From: Microbacterium hydrocarbonoxydans | GTDB taxonomy: Bacteria; Actinomycetota; Actinomycetes; Actinomycetales; Microbacteriaceae | Assembly: GCF_023715885.1 (NCBI RefSeq) | Contig: NZ_JAMBOY010000004.1 | Span: 248,001 to 312,000, forward strand | Length of the DNA: 64,000 bases | Direction of reading: 5' to 3' | Shown here: positions 7,994 to 19,081 of the stretch, in pieces | Layout: every line of letters starts with the position of its first letter | Numbering within the stretch: position 1 is the stretch's first letter | Program-made: the position numbers and the translations under genes | Notes under the pieces: generated by a model | Told to the model about the DNA's origin: nothing | Database searches by the model: none | The model's input: the letters and a program-made list of their open reading frames with translations, nothing else

Positions 7994-9178
7994 TCAGGCG
8001 GTCAGCTCCGCGTACAGCGCGCGCGTGGTGTCGGCGATCGCGCCCCAGCTGAAGTCGGTCCGGGCGCGCTCGCGTCCGGCGTCGCCGTACTCCCGCGCCC
8101 GCACCGGATCCGTCGCCACCTCGGTGAGCACCGCGGCCAGGTCGGAGACGAAGCGATCGGGGTCGACCGGCGTGCCGGTGCCGTCCTGCACCTGGTCGAT
8201 CGGAACGAGCCGTCCCGTCACCCCATCGGCGACGACCTCGGGGATGCCACCGGTCGCGGTGCCGACGACGGCCGCACCGCAAGCCATCGCCTCGAGGTTG
8301 ACGATGCCGAGAGGCTCATACACGGAGGGGCAGACGAAGGTCGTCGCGGCGGTGAGGATCGCCGAGAGTTCCTCGCGCGGCAGCATCCGCTCGATCCACA
8401 CCACGCCCTCGCGCGTCTGCTGGAGCAGGCGCACGCCCTCCTGCACCTCGGCCATGATCTCCGGGGTGTCCGGCGCGCCGGCGCACAGGATCAACTGGAC
8501 CTCGGGCGGGAGCATCGCGACGGCGCGCAGCAGGTACGGAAGACCCTTCTGGCGGGTGATGCGCCCGACGAAGACGACCGAAGGACGGCTCGGATCCATC
8601 CCGATGGACTGCAGGAACGCGTCGTTCTGCACGGGGTGCCACTTGTCGACGTCGATGCCGTTGTGGATCACCCGCACACGGGTCGGGTCGACAGCCGGGT
8701 AGCTGCGCAGGATATCGGCGCGCATCCCGGCGCTGACCGCGATGACGGCGGCGGCGTTCTCGTAGGCGAGCTTCTCGATACCGCTCGACACCGCGTAGCC
8801 ACCCCCGAGCTGCTCCGCCTTCCAGGGGCGCAGCGGCTCGAGACTGTGCGCGGTGAGCACGTGCGGGATACCGTGCAGCTGCGACGCGAGGTGTCCGGCG
8901 AAGTTCGCGTACCACGTGTGACTGTGCACCACGTCGGCGTCGGAGATGGCCGCGACGATCTCGAGGTCGGTGCCGAGGGTCTGCAGCGCCGGGTTGGCCG
9001 AAGCGAGGCTTTGCGGGGTCCGGTAGGCGAAGGTCCCCGGCTCCTCGCGCTCGCCGCCGAACGCGCGGACGCGCACATCGACGTCGCGCCGCAGCGCCGT
9101 CACGAGCTCCGCGACGTGCACGCCGGCACCTCCGTAGATCTCCGGCGGGTATTCCTTCGTGATCATTTCGACGCGCAT
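7994..9178 (-). CDS. glgA: Glycogen synthase, GT4 actinobacterial type
   Basis: A 394-residue GT-B glycosyltransferase of family GT4. The N-terminal MITKEYPPEIYGGAGVHV loop binds the acceptor side. The C-terminal half holds FVGRITRQKG and the E-x7-E motif region YEPLGIVNLEAMACG for the sugar nucleotide. The corynebacterial/mycobacterial homologues make alpha-1,4-glucan or, in the GlgM form, maltose-1-phosphate from ADP-glucose. The divergently transcribed glgC next door supplies ADP-glucose, which supports the assignment. Confidence 0.93.
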   Translation of the reverse strand: MRVEMITKEYPPEIYGGAGVHVAELVTALRRDVDVRVRAFGGEREEPGTFAYRTPQSLASANPALQTLGTDLEIVAAISDADVVHSHTWYANFAGHLASQLHGIPHVLTAHSLEPLRPWKAEQLGGGYAVSSGIEKLAYENAAAVIAVSAGMRADILRSYPAVDPTRVRVIHNGIDVDKWHPVQNDAFLQSIGMDPSRPSVVFVGRITRQKGLPYLLRAVAMLPPEVQLILCAGAPDTPEIMAEVQEGVRLLQQTREGVVWIERMLPREELSAILTAATTFVCPSVYEPLGIVNLEAMACGAAVVGTATGGIPEVVADGVTGRLVPIDQVQDGTGTPVDPDRFVSDLAAVLTEVATDPVRAREYGDAGRERARTDFSWGAIADTTRALYAELTA

Positions 9179-9184
9179 GCCTAG

Positions 9185-9190
9185 ACGCTA
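9185..9190 (-). promoter_or_regulatory. Leaderless -10 box of glgA
   Basis: On the minus strand TAGCGT ends 6 nt before the glgA ATG at 9178. Confidence 0.6.
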
Positions 9191-9235
9191 GTGACTCACT
9201 TGTCCAGATGCTAGTTCCGCGAGGCGCGCGGCATC

Positions 9236-9241
9236 TATGGT
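9236..9241 (+). promoter_or_regulatory. Leaderless -10 box of glgC
   Basis: TATGGT ends 6 nt before the glgC ATG at 9248. The glgA and glgC -10 boxes are 45 bp apart and face away from each other, so the two promoters share their upstream DNA. Confidence 0.6.
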
Positions 9242-9247
9242 GGGTGC

Positions 9248-10489
<1,242 letters not shown>

Positions 10490-10530
10490 CGCGGGGCGAC
10501 GCCCGGTGCGGAGCGGGCTGCCGCGCTCGG

Positions 10531-10536
10531 TAGGCT
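10531..10536 (+). promoter_or_regulatory. Leaderless -10 box of serB
   Basis: TAGGCT ends 6 nt before the GTG at 10543 and decides that start. Confidence 0.6.
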
Positions 10537-10542
10537 CGTCGG

Positions 10543-11178
10543 GTGACCGCACCGCGCTTCCTCGTCGTCCTCGATGCCGACTCCACGCTCATCCGCAACG
10601 AGGTGATCGAGCTGATCGCCGACGAGGCGGGGCGCCGTGCCGAGGTGCAGGCCGCGACCGAGGCCGCGATGCGGGGCGAGGTCGACTTCGCGGCCAGTCT
10701 GCGCTCCCGGGTCGCCGCGCTCGAGGGCGTACCCGTGGCACGACTCGAGCGGGTCCGCGCGCGCGTCGAGCCGACACCCGGCGTGCATGAGCTGACCGCT
10801 GCCGTGCACGCGCGTGGCGGGGTCGTGGGCGTCGTGTCCGGCGGGTTCCACGAGATCCTCGACCACATCGCCCCGCAGCTGGGCGTCGATCGTTGGCGCG
10901 CGAACCGCCTCGCGGTGGCCGACGACGCGCTGTCAGGGGTCGTCGACGGCGAGATCGTGGATGCCGCGGCGAAGGCCGCATCCCTGTTGGAGTGGGCCGA
11001 CGAGCTCGGCGTGTCTCGTCGCGCCACGATCGCGATCGGTGACGGCGCGAACGACCTGCTGATGATGGGGGTCGCCGGGCTCGGTCTCGCCTTCAATGCG
11101 AAGCCTGCGGTGCGGGCCGCGGCCAGCCTCGTGGTCGGACCGCAGGACCTGTCCGCGGTCGTCCCGTTGCTGCCGTAG
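10543..11178 (+). CDS. serB: Phosphoserine phosphatase
   Basis: A 211-residue HAD-superfamily phosphatase for the last step of serine synthesis. Motif I is D11-A-D13-S-T (nucleophile and general acid), motif II is VVSGGF, and motifs III/IV are KAASLL and GDGANDLLMM. It lacks the N-terminal ACT domain of some actinobacterial SerB proteins and so is the short form. GTG start is set by the leaderless promoter. A related HAD phosphatase role cannot be fully excluded, but DxDST and GDGAND fit SerB well. Confidence 0.88.
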   Translation: MTAPRFLVVLDADSTLIRNEVIELIADEAGRRAEVQAATEAAMRGEVDFAASLRSRVAALEGVPVARLERVRARVEPTPGVHELTAAVHARGGVVGVVSGGFHEILDHIAPQLGVDRWRANRLAVADDALSGVVDGEIVDAAAKAASLLEWADELGVSRRATIAIGDGANDLLMMGVAGLGLAFNAKPAVRAAASLVVGPQDLSAVVPLLP

Positions 11179-11198
11179 CGGATGTCGGAGGCCCGGTC

Positions 11199-11204
11199 TA
11201 TCGT
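11199..11204 (+). promoter_or_regulatory. Leaderless -10 box of the esterase-like gene
   Basis: TATCGT ends 6 nt before the ATG at 11211. Confidence 0.55.
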
Positions 11205-11210
11205 CGGGCC

Positions 11211-11909
11211 ATGGACATCATCCTCATCCCCGGGCTGTGGCTCGACGCCTCCAGCTGGAACGACGTGACCGCCGACCTCGAACGCACCGGTCACCGAGTG
11301 CGCGCGCTCACCATGCCGGGAGTCGGAGCCCCGGCATCGGAGTCCGCCGACATCGGCATCGCGGACTGGGTCGCCGCGGGCGTCGCCGCCGTCGACGAGA
11401 TCGATGGACCGGTCGTGGTCGTCGGGCACAGCGGCGGCGGGAACGTCGCCTGGGGCGTCGCGGACGCTCGTCCCGACGCCGTCTCGCGCGTGATCTTCGT
11501 CGACACCGTTCCGCCGCCGTCGGGTTTCGGCATCAGCGAGTTCGACGTCGTCGACGGTGTCGTGCCCTTCCCCGGGTGGGAGAGCTTCGACGCCGAGGAT
11601 GTGGCGGACCTCGACGACGAGACGCGAGCCCGCACCGCTGCGCTGACGAAGAGCGTTCCGGCGCGGGTGCCGACGGATGACATCGTCCTCGAGGGTGGTC
11701 GGCACCGTGTGCCGACGACGCTGCTGATGGGCGGTCTCGATCGGGCGTCGCTCGAATCGCAGCTGGAGAGCTGGGGGCCCTACGCCGACGAGTTCCGCGC
11801 GATCACCGACGTCGAGGTCGTCAAGGTCGGCTCCGGGCACTGGCCGCAGTTCTCCGTGCCGGGTCGACTCGCTGCCCTCATCGACGCGGCGGCCACGCGT
11901 CATGGGTGA
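11211..11909 (+). CDS. Alpha/beta hydrolase, esterase-like
   Basis: A 232-residue alpha/beta hydrolase without signal peptide. It begins with the strand and oxyanion segment IILIPGLWLDASSW, has the nucleophile elbow GHSGGG (Ser near residue 72) and a C-terminal SGHWPQFSVPGRLAALI with the catalytic His. It resembles the EstC/salicylate-esterase-like clade of small hydrolases. The natural substrate is unknown. It converges with fabG, leaving only 12 bp between the stops. Confidence 0.85.
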   Translation: MDIILIPGLWLDASSWNDVTADLERTGHRVRALTMPGVGAPASESADIGIADWVAAGVAAVDEIDGPVVVVGHSGGGNVAWGVADARPDAVSRVIFVDTVPPPSGFGISEFDVVDGVVPFPGWESFDAEDVADLDDETRARTAALTKSVPARVPTDDIVLEGGRHRVPTTLLMGGLDRASLESQLESWGPYADEFRAITDVEVVKVGSGHWPQFSVPGRLAALIDAAATRHG

Positions 11910-11921
11910 TGCCCCGAGGCG

Positions 11922-12632
11922 TCAGTGACCCATCCCTAGTCCGCCGTCGACCGGGATGACCGCGCCGGAGATGTAGCCCGCGTCGTCTCCGGCGAGCCAG
12001 GTGACGACGCCGGCGACCTCGTCGGGCGTCGCAAAACGCCCGGCCGGGATGCTCGACTTGTACTGCTTCTGGGTGTCCTCGGGCAGCTCAGCGGTCATGT
12101 CGGTCTCGATGAAACCGGGTGCGACGACGTTCGCAGTGATCCCGCGCCCGCCGAGCTCGCGGGTGAGAGAACGGGCGAACCCCACGAGCGCGCTCTTCGA
12201 GGCCGAGTAGTTGACCTGTCCGGCGGAGCCGAGCAGGCCGACCACGCTGGAGATGAGGATGACGCGGCCGAAGCGCGCGCGCAGCATGCCCTTCGACGCC
12301 CGCTTGACCACCCGGAAGGTCCCGCCGAGGTTGGTGGCGACGACACTGTCGAAGTCGTCCTCGCTCATGCGCAGCAGGAGGGTGTCCTTCGTGATCCCGG
12401 CGTTCGCCACGACGATCTCGACCGGACCGAGCTGCTGTTCCACCTCGGTGAATGCGGCGTCGAGGGCCGCCGCATCCGTCACGTCCGCGCGCACGGTGAG
12501 CGTGCCCTCGGGCCCCTCGCCGCTGCGGGCCGTGACGGCGACGCGATAACCGTCACGGACGAACCTCTCGGCGATGGCACGGCCGATGCCGCGGTTTCCG
12601 CCGGTGACGAGGACGACGCGATCAGTACTCAT
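11922..12632 (-). CDS. fabG: 3-oxoacyl-ACP reductase, FabG-type SDR
   Basis: A 236-residue classical short-chain dehydrogenase. Cofactor loop TGGNRGIG (10-17), NAG (~77-79), N101, S129 and the Y142-x3-K146 pair complete the catalytic tetrad. FabG uses NADPH to reduce 3-oxoacyl-ACP in fatty acid elongation; the C-terminal GAVIPVDGGLGMGH is typical of FabG. The ATG at 12632 is chosen because GGAG precedes it and it fits family length; a longer open frame upstream lacks SDR sequence. It is isolated from other fab genes, so a FabG paralogue role is possible. Confidence 0.88.
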   Translation of the reverse strand: MSTDRVVLVTGGNRGIGRAIAERFVRDGYRVAVTARSGEGPEGTLTVRADVTDAAALDAAFTEVEQQLGPVEIVVANAGITKDTLLLRMSEDDFDSVVATNLGGTFRVVKRASKGMLRARFGRVILISSVVGLLGSAGQVNYSASKSALVGFARSLTRELGGRGITANVVAPGFIETDMTAELPEDTQKQYKSSIPAGRFATPDEVAGVVTWLAGDDAGYISGAVIPVDGGLGMGH

Positions 12633-12771
12633 TTCCCACTCCAGATCTGGCCGCGCAGGGTCTGCGGCCGGGTCGCCATCGATCCTATCCGTCGCCCCTC
12701 GCCGGGGATGGCTGCATGTTTGACAGAACCCCGGTGCGACTGGAACGCTGAACGCGACGAAAGGCATGCCC

Positions 12772-13359
12772 GTGAGCGACGACACCCACCCCTCCGGCGT
12801 ACAGCCGACTCCTCCGCCGCCTCCCGCGGCTCCACCGGCGCAGCCTTCCCAGCCGGCGCAGCCCTACCAGCCGCCGCAGCCCTATGGCGCAGCACCCGCC
12901 TACCCGCAGGCTCCCGCGTACCCGCAGCCTCCCGCGTATCCTTCCTCGACTCCCCCGGCGCAGGCGTACCCGGGGTCCGTATCGACGGCGGGCGGTGTTC
13001 CGCCCTACGGGGCGCCCTCCCCGCAGCAGCCTTACGGAGCCGCTTATCCGGCGTCGATCTATCCGGCGTCGCGTCCGACGAGCGGGCTCGCGATCACGTC
13101 GCTCATCTGCGGCATCGCAGGCGTGGTCCTGTTCTGGGCCGTCATCCCGCTGATCGCCTCGATCATCGCCGTCATCACGGGCCACATGGCGCTCCGTCAG
13201 ACGAAGGCCGACCCGTCCATCGGTGGCCGCGGCATGGCCTTCGCGGGCCTCATCATGGGATACATCATGGTCGCCGTGCTGGCGGTCGGCATCGTGACGA
13301 CCGTCATCAGCTTCCTGTTCCTCGGGGCATTCACCATCCCGTTCATCTTCACGTCCTGA
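12772..13359 (+). CDS. DUF4190 membrane protein with Pro-rich N-terminus
   Basis: A 195-residue protein. The first ~95 residues are low-complexity Pro/Ala/Gln/Tyr with repeated PQPY and AYPQ units. Then follows a DUF4190 domain: two hydrophobic segments (LAITSLICGIAGVVLFWAVI and the later GLIMGYIMVAVLAVGIV) around GHMALRQTK. GTG at 12772 is preferred because GAAAGG lies 7 nt upstream, while the ATG at 12766 is too close to it. Proteins of this kind are common in actinobacteria; the function is unknown. A TTGACA at 12720-12725 may be its -35, but no matching -10 is clear. Confidence 0.82.
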   Translation: MSDDTHPSGVQPTPPPPPAAPPAQPSQPAQPYQPPQPYGAAPAYPQAPAYPQPPAYPSSTPPAQAYPGSVSTAGGVPPYGAPSPQQPYGAAYPASIYPASRPTSGLAITSLICGIAGVVLFWAVIPLIASIIAVITGHMALRQTKADPSIGGRGMAFAGLIMGYIMVAVLAVGIVTTVISFLFLGAFTIPFIFTS

Positions 13360-13420
13360 CCGTCCTCATCGAGCGGTCGAACGGCGGCCCGTGAAGTGAG
13401 CCGTCGGCCCGGCAGCGGCG

Positions 13421-13426
13421 TAGGCT
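13421..13426 (+). promoter_or_regulatory. Near-leaderless -10 box of the DUF3099 operon
   Basis: TAGGCT ends 9 nt before the GTG at 13436, giving a leader of only about 3 nt if initiation occurs at the usual distance. Confidence 0.5.
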
Positions 13427-13435
13427 GGACTCATC

Positions 13436-13792
13436 GTGAAGAACAAGCGACTGGTCCCCGCTGTCACCTCCCTGCCGCAGTCGCCGCAGGCCGAGGCGGA
13501 CCACCGCGTGCGCCGATACGCCATCACGATGACGATCCGCATCGTCTGCTTCGCCCTGATGATGTTCGTGCAGCCCTATGGCTGGTATACGTGGGTGTTC
13601 GCGCTGGCCGCGGCGGTGCTCCCGTACATCGCGGTCGTATTCGCGAACGCCGGCAGCGACAGCACCGAGACGACGGCGGAGTCGCCCGTGCAGGAGCTGG
13701 AGTCACCGGCTCCGCAGCCGACAGTCGTCGAAGAGAGCACCTCGGAGCCGTTCGTGATCACGATCCACGAGAGCCGCAAGGGCGACGCGTGA
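13436..13792 (+). CDS. DUF3099 membrane protein
   Basis: A 118-residue protein with two hydrophobic segments (about 32-48, MTIRIVCFALMMFV, and 51-68, WVFALAAAVLPYIAVVF) and an acidic Pro/Glu-rich tail. The RRYAITMTIRIVCF start and QPYGWYTW centre match DUF3099 of actinobacteria. GTG start. It overlaps the next gene by 4 nt (GTGA) and leads a small operon ending in the SURF1 gene, which hints at an envelope or respiratory role. That link is inference. Confidence 0.8.
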   Translation: MKNKRLVPAVTSLPQSPQAEADHRVRRYAITMTIRIVCFALMMFVQPYGWYTWVFALAAAVLPYIAVVFANAGSDSTETTAESPVQELESPAPQPTVVEESTSEPFVITIHESRKGDA

Positions 13793-13983
13793 GCGAACTC
13801 CAGTGCTCCCGCGCCGGCTGCCGGAACGCGGCGATCGCTCGAGTGGTGTGGCGGAATCCCCGCATCCACGCCGCCGATCGCGAGAAGATCTGGCTCGCGT
13901 GCGGCGAGCACGTGGAGTTCCTGCGGGACTACCTCGCCGCCCGTGATTTTCCGGTCACCGTTCGAGACGGAGTGCCCTCATGA
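13789..13983 (+). CDS. Small Cys/His protein, possible zinc-binding
   Basis: A 64-residue protein beginning at GTG 13789 inside the end of the DUF3099 gene and ending inside the SURF1 start (ATGA overlap). Cys residues in CSRAGC plus a later ACGEH give a possible C-C-C-H metal site. Tight coupling on both sides supports that it is a real gene. Similar short proteins are conserved in actinobacteria without a known function. Confidence 0.75.
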   Translation: MSELQCSRAGCRNAAIARVVWRNPRIHAADREKIWLACGEHVEFLRDYLAARDFPVTVRDGVPS

Positions 13984-14795
13984 GCGCGCGGATGCTGCGG
14001 TGGACCGTCTATGTGCTGATCGCGATCGGATTCGCGGTGGCCTGCGCGTTCCTGTCGAACTGGCAGTTCGACAGGAACGAGTCACGCGCCGAGCAGATCG
14101 CTCTCGTCGAGAAGAACTACGACGCCGACCCCGTCCCGCTGGCCGACCTCATCGGACCGGATGGGGAGCTCGACCGCGGGGATGTGTGGCATCCGGTCGT
14201 CCTTCGCGGAGAGTACCTCGCCGACGAGCAGCTTCTCGCCCGTAACCGTCCGCACGGTGGAACGAGCGCCTATGAAGTGCTCGTGCCGTTCCGTGACGTC
14301 GACGGACGCGTCTTCATCGTCGACCGCGGCTGGGTGCCGCCGGGCGAGGGCGACTCGCCCGATGCCGTGCCTGCTCCACCCGAGGGTCAGGTCGAGGTCG
14401 TGGTGCGCCTGCGGCCGAGTGAGCAGCTTCCCGCCTCCGGCCGCGGTGCTCCCGACGGCCAGGTGCCGACGATCCACGTTCCATCGATCGCAGAGATCGT
14501 CGGCGAAGACGTCATCCCCAGCGCGTACGGCCAGATCGTGAGCGAGGACCCCGCGGGCGAGGGCACTCTGGGCGGTTTCGAGTCCCCCACCGACGACCCT
14601 GGTCCCCACCTCTCGTATGCGATCCAGTGGATCCTGTTCGCCCTCATGGGGTTCATCTTCATCGGGTACATCATCCGCACCGAGATCGTGAAGCATCGCG
14701 AAGAGGTCGAGGGGAAATCGACGCCCGAGAAGAAGTCTCGTCGCCGCGATGCGGATGCGGACGTCGAAGACGAACTGCTCGACGCGAACGTGTGA
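13980..14795 (+). CDS. SURF1 family cytochrome oxidase assembly protein
   Basis: A 271-residue membrane protein with SURF1 topology: an N-terminal TM (about 9-27) followed by the FLSNWQFDRNE motif, a large outer domain with GGTSAYEVLVPF and FIVDRGWVP, and a C-terminal TM (about 212-230, YAIQWILFALMGFIFIGYI). It ends in a basic then acidic cytoplasmic tail. SURF1 helps insert heme a into cytochrome aa3 oxidase, in keeping with ctaA and ctaB in this window. It is the last gene of the DUF3099 operon. Confidence 0.92.
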   Translation: MSARMLRWTVYVLIAIGFAVACAFLSNWQFDRNESRAEQIALVEKNYDADPVPLADLIGPDGELDRGDVWHPVVLRGEYLADEQLLARNRPHGGTSAYEVLVPFRDVDGRVFIVDRGWVPPGEGDSPDAVPAPPEGQVEVVVRLRPSEQLPASGRGAPDGQVPTIHVPSIAEIVGEDVIPSAYGQIVSEDPAGEGTLGGFESPTDDPGPHLSYAIQWILFALMGFIFIGYIIRTEIVKHREEVEGKSTPEKKSRRRDADADVEDELLDANV

Positions 14796-14813
14796 GCGGG
14801 CGACGCCCCTCGC

Positions 14814-15395
14814 TCAGTCGACGGTGACGGTGTGCGACCAGCCAGGCCCGACCGGCACGTAGACGACACGGGTGTGACCGCGGTCCCGTGCTCCCTGCCA
14901 GAACTCGATGCGCTCGGGAACGATCCGCCACAGTACCCAGTCCCCGTCCGCGACGCGCGCGCGGGCGGCCGGCGACCGGGCGGCGAGATCGGCGGCACTC
15001 TCCTCCGCTGTCGCCTCCTCGACGCGACCGCGCACCCGAACGGCGCGCACCTGCGGCTGCCACCAGAAGTTCAGCGCTGCGGCCGGCGCGGCACCGAGCT
15101 GCGTCCCCTTCCGTGACGACCGCGTGCTCGCGATCGCCCATCCACGCTCGTCGACACGCTTGAGGATGAGGGTTCTCGCATCCGGCATCCCCTCGGCATC
15201 CACCGTGGCGAGCGTCGCGGTGTGCGGCTCGGGGACCGCTGCGGCGTCCGCCGCCGCCAGCCACGCGGCGAAGAGGGCCGTCGGGTCCTCGGGCAGCGCT
15301 TCGAGATCCCACTCCGGCGCATGGCCGGTGAGGGCGTGCCTGCCTCGCAACCCGTCGTTGAGCCGGGTGTCGAGCGTCGAGTCGTCGTGCGTCAC
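14814..15395 (-). CDS. PdxH-like pyridoxamine/pyridoxine 5'-phosphate oxidase
   Basis: A 193-residue FMN split-barrel protein. It keeps PdxH features: DPTALFAAWL, TLILKRVDERG, SRKGTQLGAAPAAALNFWW, IEFWQG, and the R-G-H-T-R motif matching the substrate-binding RxHxR. It is about 25 residues shorter than typical PdxH because the segment around the Q-S FMN contact (between AARSPAARAR and WVLWRIVPERIEFWQG) is missing. It may be a true PdxH with a short loop or a PNPOx-like flavoenzyme of another specificity. GTG start with a leaderless promoter. Confidence 0.8.
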   Translation of the reverse strand: MTHDDSTLDTRLNDGLRGRHALTGHAPEWDLEALPEDPTALFAAWLAAADAAAVPEPHTATLATVDAEGMPDARTLILKRVDERGWAIASTRSSRKGTQLGAAPAAALNFWWQPQVRAVRVRGRVEEATAEESAADLAARSPAARARVADGDWVLWRIVPERIEFWQGARDRGHTRVVYVPVGPGWSHTVTVD

Positions 15396-15401
15396 AGTCC
15401 G

Positions 15402-15407
15402 AGCCTA
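15402..15407 (-). promoter_or_regulatory. Leaderless -10 box of the PdxH-like gene
   Basis: On the minus strand TAGGCT ends 6 nt before the GTG at 15395. Confidence 0.6.
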
Positions 15408-15437
15408 GGACACGCGCCGACGCGACGACCGAGCCGG

Positions 15438-17036
<1,599 letters not shown>

Positions 17037-17189
17037 AGCGGATGTCCGTTCGTCAGAGGGGAAAGCGGCCGAGCGGCCAGCCTCCCAGTATAGGTCGCCG
17101 GGCTGTGAGCACTCGCCGCGTCCCGATCTCACTCTCGGGGGTGACGAGGACGATACTCCGGAGTGATGACCTCGCCCCTTCCGGCTTCC

Positions 17190-17195
17190 TAGCCT
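17190..17195 (+). promoter_or_regulatory. Leaderless -10 box of the DedA gene
   Basis: TAGCCT ends 6 nt before the GTG at 17202. Confidence 0.6.
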
Positions 17196-17201
17196 TCTCG
17201 G

Positions 17202-17822
17202 GTGGACGTCATCAACGAGCTCATCCTGCAGACCGTCGCCTCCCCCTGGCTGTACGTCGTGCTGTTCGGCGTCACCGTGATCGACGGGTTCTTCCCACCG
17301 GTGCCGAGCGAGACGGTGCTGGTCGCGGCCGCCGCCGTCGCGGCATCCACGGGAGAATGGTGGATGCTCGTGCCGCTCGGCCTCATCGCGGCGATCGGCG
17401 CCGCGATCGGCGACAACATCGCGTTCGCGATCGGTCGCTCGATGGGGACGACGCGGTGGGCGTGGATGCGGCGGCCTCGAGTGGCCGCCGCCTTCGCCCA
17501 CGCCGAGAGGGCGCTCGATCGGCGCAGCGCCTCGCTGATCCTGGGCGCACGCTACATCCCGGTCGGTCGCGTGGCCGTGAACATGTCGGCCGGTGCGCTC
17601 GGTTTCGCGTGGCGGCGCTTCCTGCCGCTGAGTCTGATCGCCGGCGTGAGCTGGAGCGCGCTCAGTCTCGTCATCGGTCTCATCGCCGGCAGCTGGGTGA
17701 AGGACCAGCCGTTGGCGAGCGCTGGTATCGGGATCGTGGTCGCCCTGACCCTCGGTCTCGTGATCGATCGGGTCACGGCCGCCCGTCGTCGGCGCGTGCC
17801 GGTCGCGCACCTGGCAGGATGA
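17202..17822 (+). CDS. DedA family membrane protein
   Basis: A 206-residue protein of the DedA/SNARE-associated family with about 5 hydrophobic segments. FFPPVPSETVLVAAA is the re-entrant family motif, GDNIAFAIGRSMG follows, and GARYIPVGRVAVNMSAGA is the conserved FxRFxPxxR-type region. DedA proteins are polyprenyl- or phospholipid flippases that support membrane charge. It overlaps the histidine kinase gene by 4 nt, so both are in one operon and the kinase may sense the membrane state. Confidence 0.92.
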   Translation: MDVINELILQTVASPWLYVVLFGVTVIDGFFPPVPSETVLVAAAAVAASTGEWWMLVPLGLIAAIGAAIGDNIAFAIGRSMGTTRWAWMRRPRVAAAFAHAERALDRRSASLILGARYIPVGRVAVNMSAGALGFAWRRFLPLSLIAGVSWSALSLVIGLIAGSWVKDQPLASAGIGIVVALTLGLVIDRVTAARRRRVPVAHLAG

Positions 17823-19081
17823 CTGTCATGGCACGGGATCGGCAGCGCACGGAGCGCCCGCGTGTCAGCCGCCGTGTGGTGGTCCTGACCCTGCTCTGCG
17901 CGGCAGTGGTCACGCTGTATGCGACGCTCGTGCCGCTCGCGGCCGCCCTCTACGGCATTCCCCTGCCGCTGTCCTTCATCCTGGCCGCCGCGGTCTGCGG
18001 CGCACCGCTGCTCGCCATCACCCGGCCGCGGTGGGCGATCGTCGCGTTCACGGCGGCGTCGTTCACCCTGCCGCTGCTCGTGCTGGCGGAGCTCGCGACC
18101 GAAGCGCCGTGGCCCTGGTCGGTCCCGACGCTCCTCGCATTCGTGCTCACCGTCGGCGCGGTCACGTTCCGCCACGGCGCCCGACTCGGCGCGTTCCCGC
18201 TCGTCATCGGCGCGCTCGCCTCGCTCACCGCCCCGATGCTGCGGTCCGACGTGGTCGCGAACTCTTCCGTGGCGGCCAACGTCACCGCGAACCTCATCGT
18301 CACGGCATCCCTCGCCACCGCCGCCTATCTCATCGCCGCCCTCGTCGCCGGCCGGCTGCGCGTCGCGGCGGAGCTCACCAGGGAGCGCGAGCACTCGGCC
18401 CTCGAGGAGTCTCGGCGAGCCCTCGTCGAGGAGCGCACGCGCATCGCGCGCGAGCTGCACGACGTGATCGCCCACAGCATGTCGGTGATCCAGGTGCAGT
18501 CGTCGACCGCGCGCTATCGTCTGCCCGAGCTCGACGAAGCGGCGGTCGCGGAGTTCGAGAGCATCGCGGCCACCGCGCGCTCGTCGCTGACGGAGATGCG
18601 GCGGATGCTGGGAGTGCTCCGAACCGAGGACCAGACCGTCGAGCTCGCACCCCAGCAGCGCATCGACGACATCCCGGCTCTCGTCGACACGATACGCCGC
18701 GCCGGCGTGACCGTCGGCCTCGAGATCACGGGCTCCGTCGCCGACGCACCGCAGGCGGTGCAGATCGCGGCGTATCGGATCACCCAGGAGGCGCTGAGCA
18801 ATGCCGTCCGACACGCGCACGGGGCGGCGGTGACGGTGCGCGTCCAGGCGGAGGCCGCCGCGATCAGCATCCGGGTCCGCAACTCGCCGCCCGGGCAGGT
18901 CGCGGAGTCCCGCGGATCAGGTCACGGTCTGCGCGGCATGCGGGAGCGTGTCGAGCTGCTGGGCGGGACCTTCATCGCCTCTCCGACCACCGAGGGAGGC
19001 TGGGAGGTCACGGCGTCGCTGCCCTTCTCGGCCGCCTTTCCCCGGCATCCCTCCGCCGCCGACCCCGAGGAGACCTCGTGA
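17819..19081 (+). CDS. Two-component sensor histidine kinase, NarL/DesK class
   Basis: About 420 residues. The N-terminal ~180 residues hold 4-6 hydrophobic segments as the membrane sensor. They are followed by a coiled coil (ELTREREHSALEESRRALVEE), a HisKA_3 box RELHDVIAHS with H214, and an HATPase domain with ITQEALSNAVRHAHG and GSGHGLRGMRERVELLGG. The ATG at 17819 overlaps the DedA stop; ATG 17828 is an alternative with GGCAGG better placed. It overlaps the response regulator start by 4 nt, so the two form a cognate pair. Confidence 0.93.
   Translation: MTVMARDRQRTERPRVSRRVVVLTLLCAAVVTLYATLVPLAAALYGIPLPLSFILAAAVCGAPLLAITRPRWAIVAFTAASFTLPLLVLAELATEAPWPWSVPTLLAFVLTVGAVTFRHGARLGAFPLVIGALASLTAPMLRSDVVANSSVAANVTANLIVTASLATAAYLIAALVAGRLRVAAELTREREHSALEESRRALVEERTRIARELHDVIAHSMSVIQVQSSTARYRLPELDEAAVAEFESIAATARSSLTEMRRMLGVLRTEDQTVELAPQQRIDDIPALVDTIRRAGVTVGLEITGSVADAPQAVQIAAYRITQEALSNAVRHAHGAAVTVRVQAEAAAISIRVRNSPPGQVAESRGSGHGLRGMRERVELLGGTFIASPTTEGGWEVTASLPFSAAFPRHPSAADPEETS

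Noticed and set aside
12720..12748. TTGACA at 12720-12725 as a strong promoter
   Set aside because: No TANNNT-like -10 lies 16-18 bp downstream, so only a possible -35 was noted.
12633..12785. N-terminal extension of FabG by 51 residues
   Set aside because: Not SDR-like; the ATG at 12632 has a good ribosome site and gives the standard length.
12788..13050. Repetitive CCGCAG/CCCTAC-type DNA, considered as a repeat element
   Set aside because: It encodes the Pro/Gln/Tyr-rich part of the DUF4190 protein and is codon-level low complexity, not an independent repeat.
17037..17810. N-terminal extension of the ABC-F frame
   Set aside because: The stretch is antisense to DedA and rich in Arg/His/Asp. 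The ABC domain begins right after the GTG at 17036.
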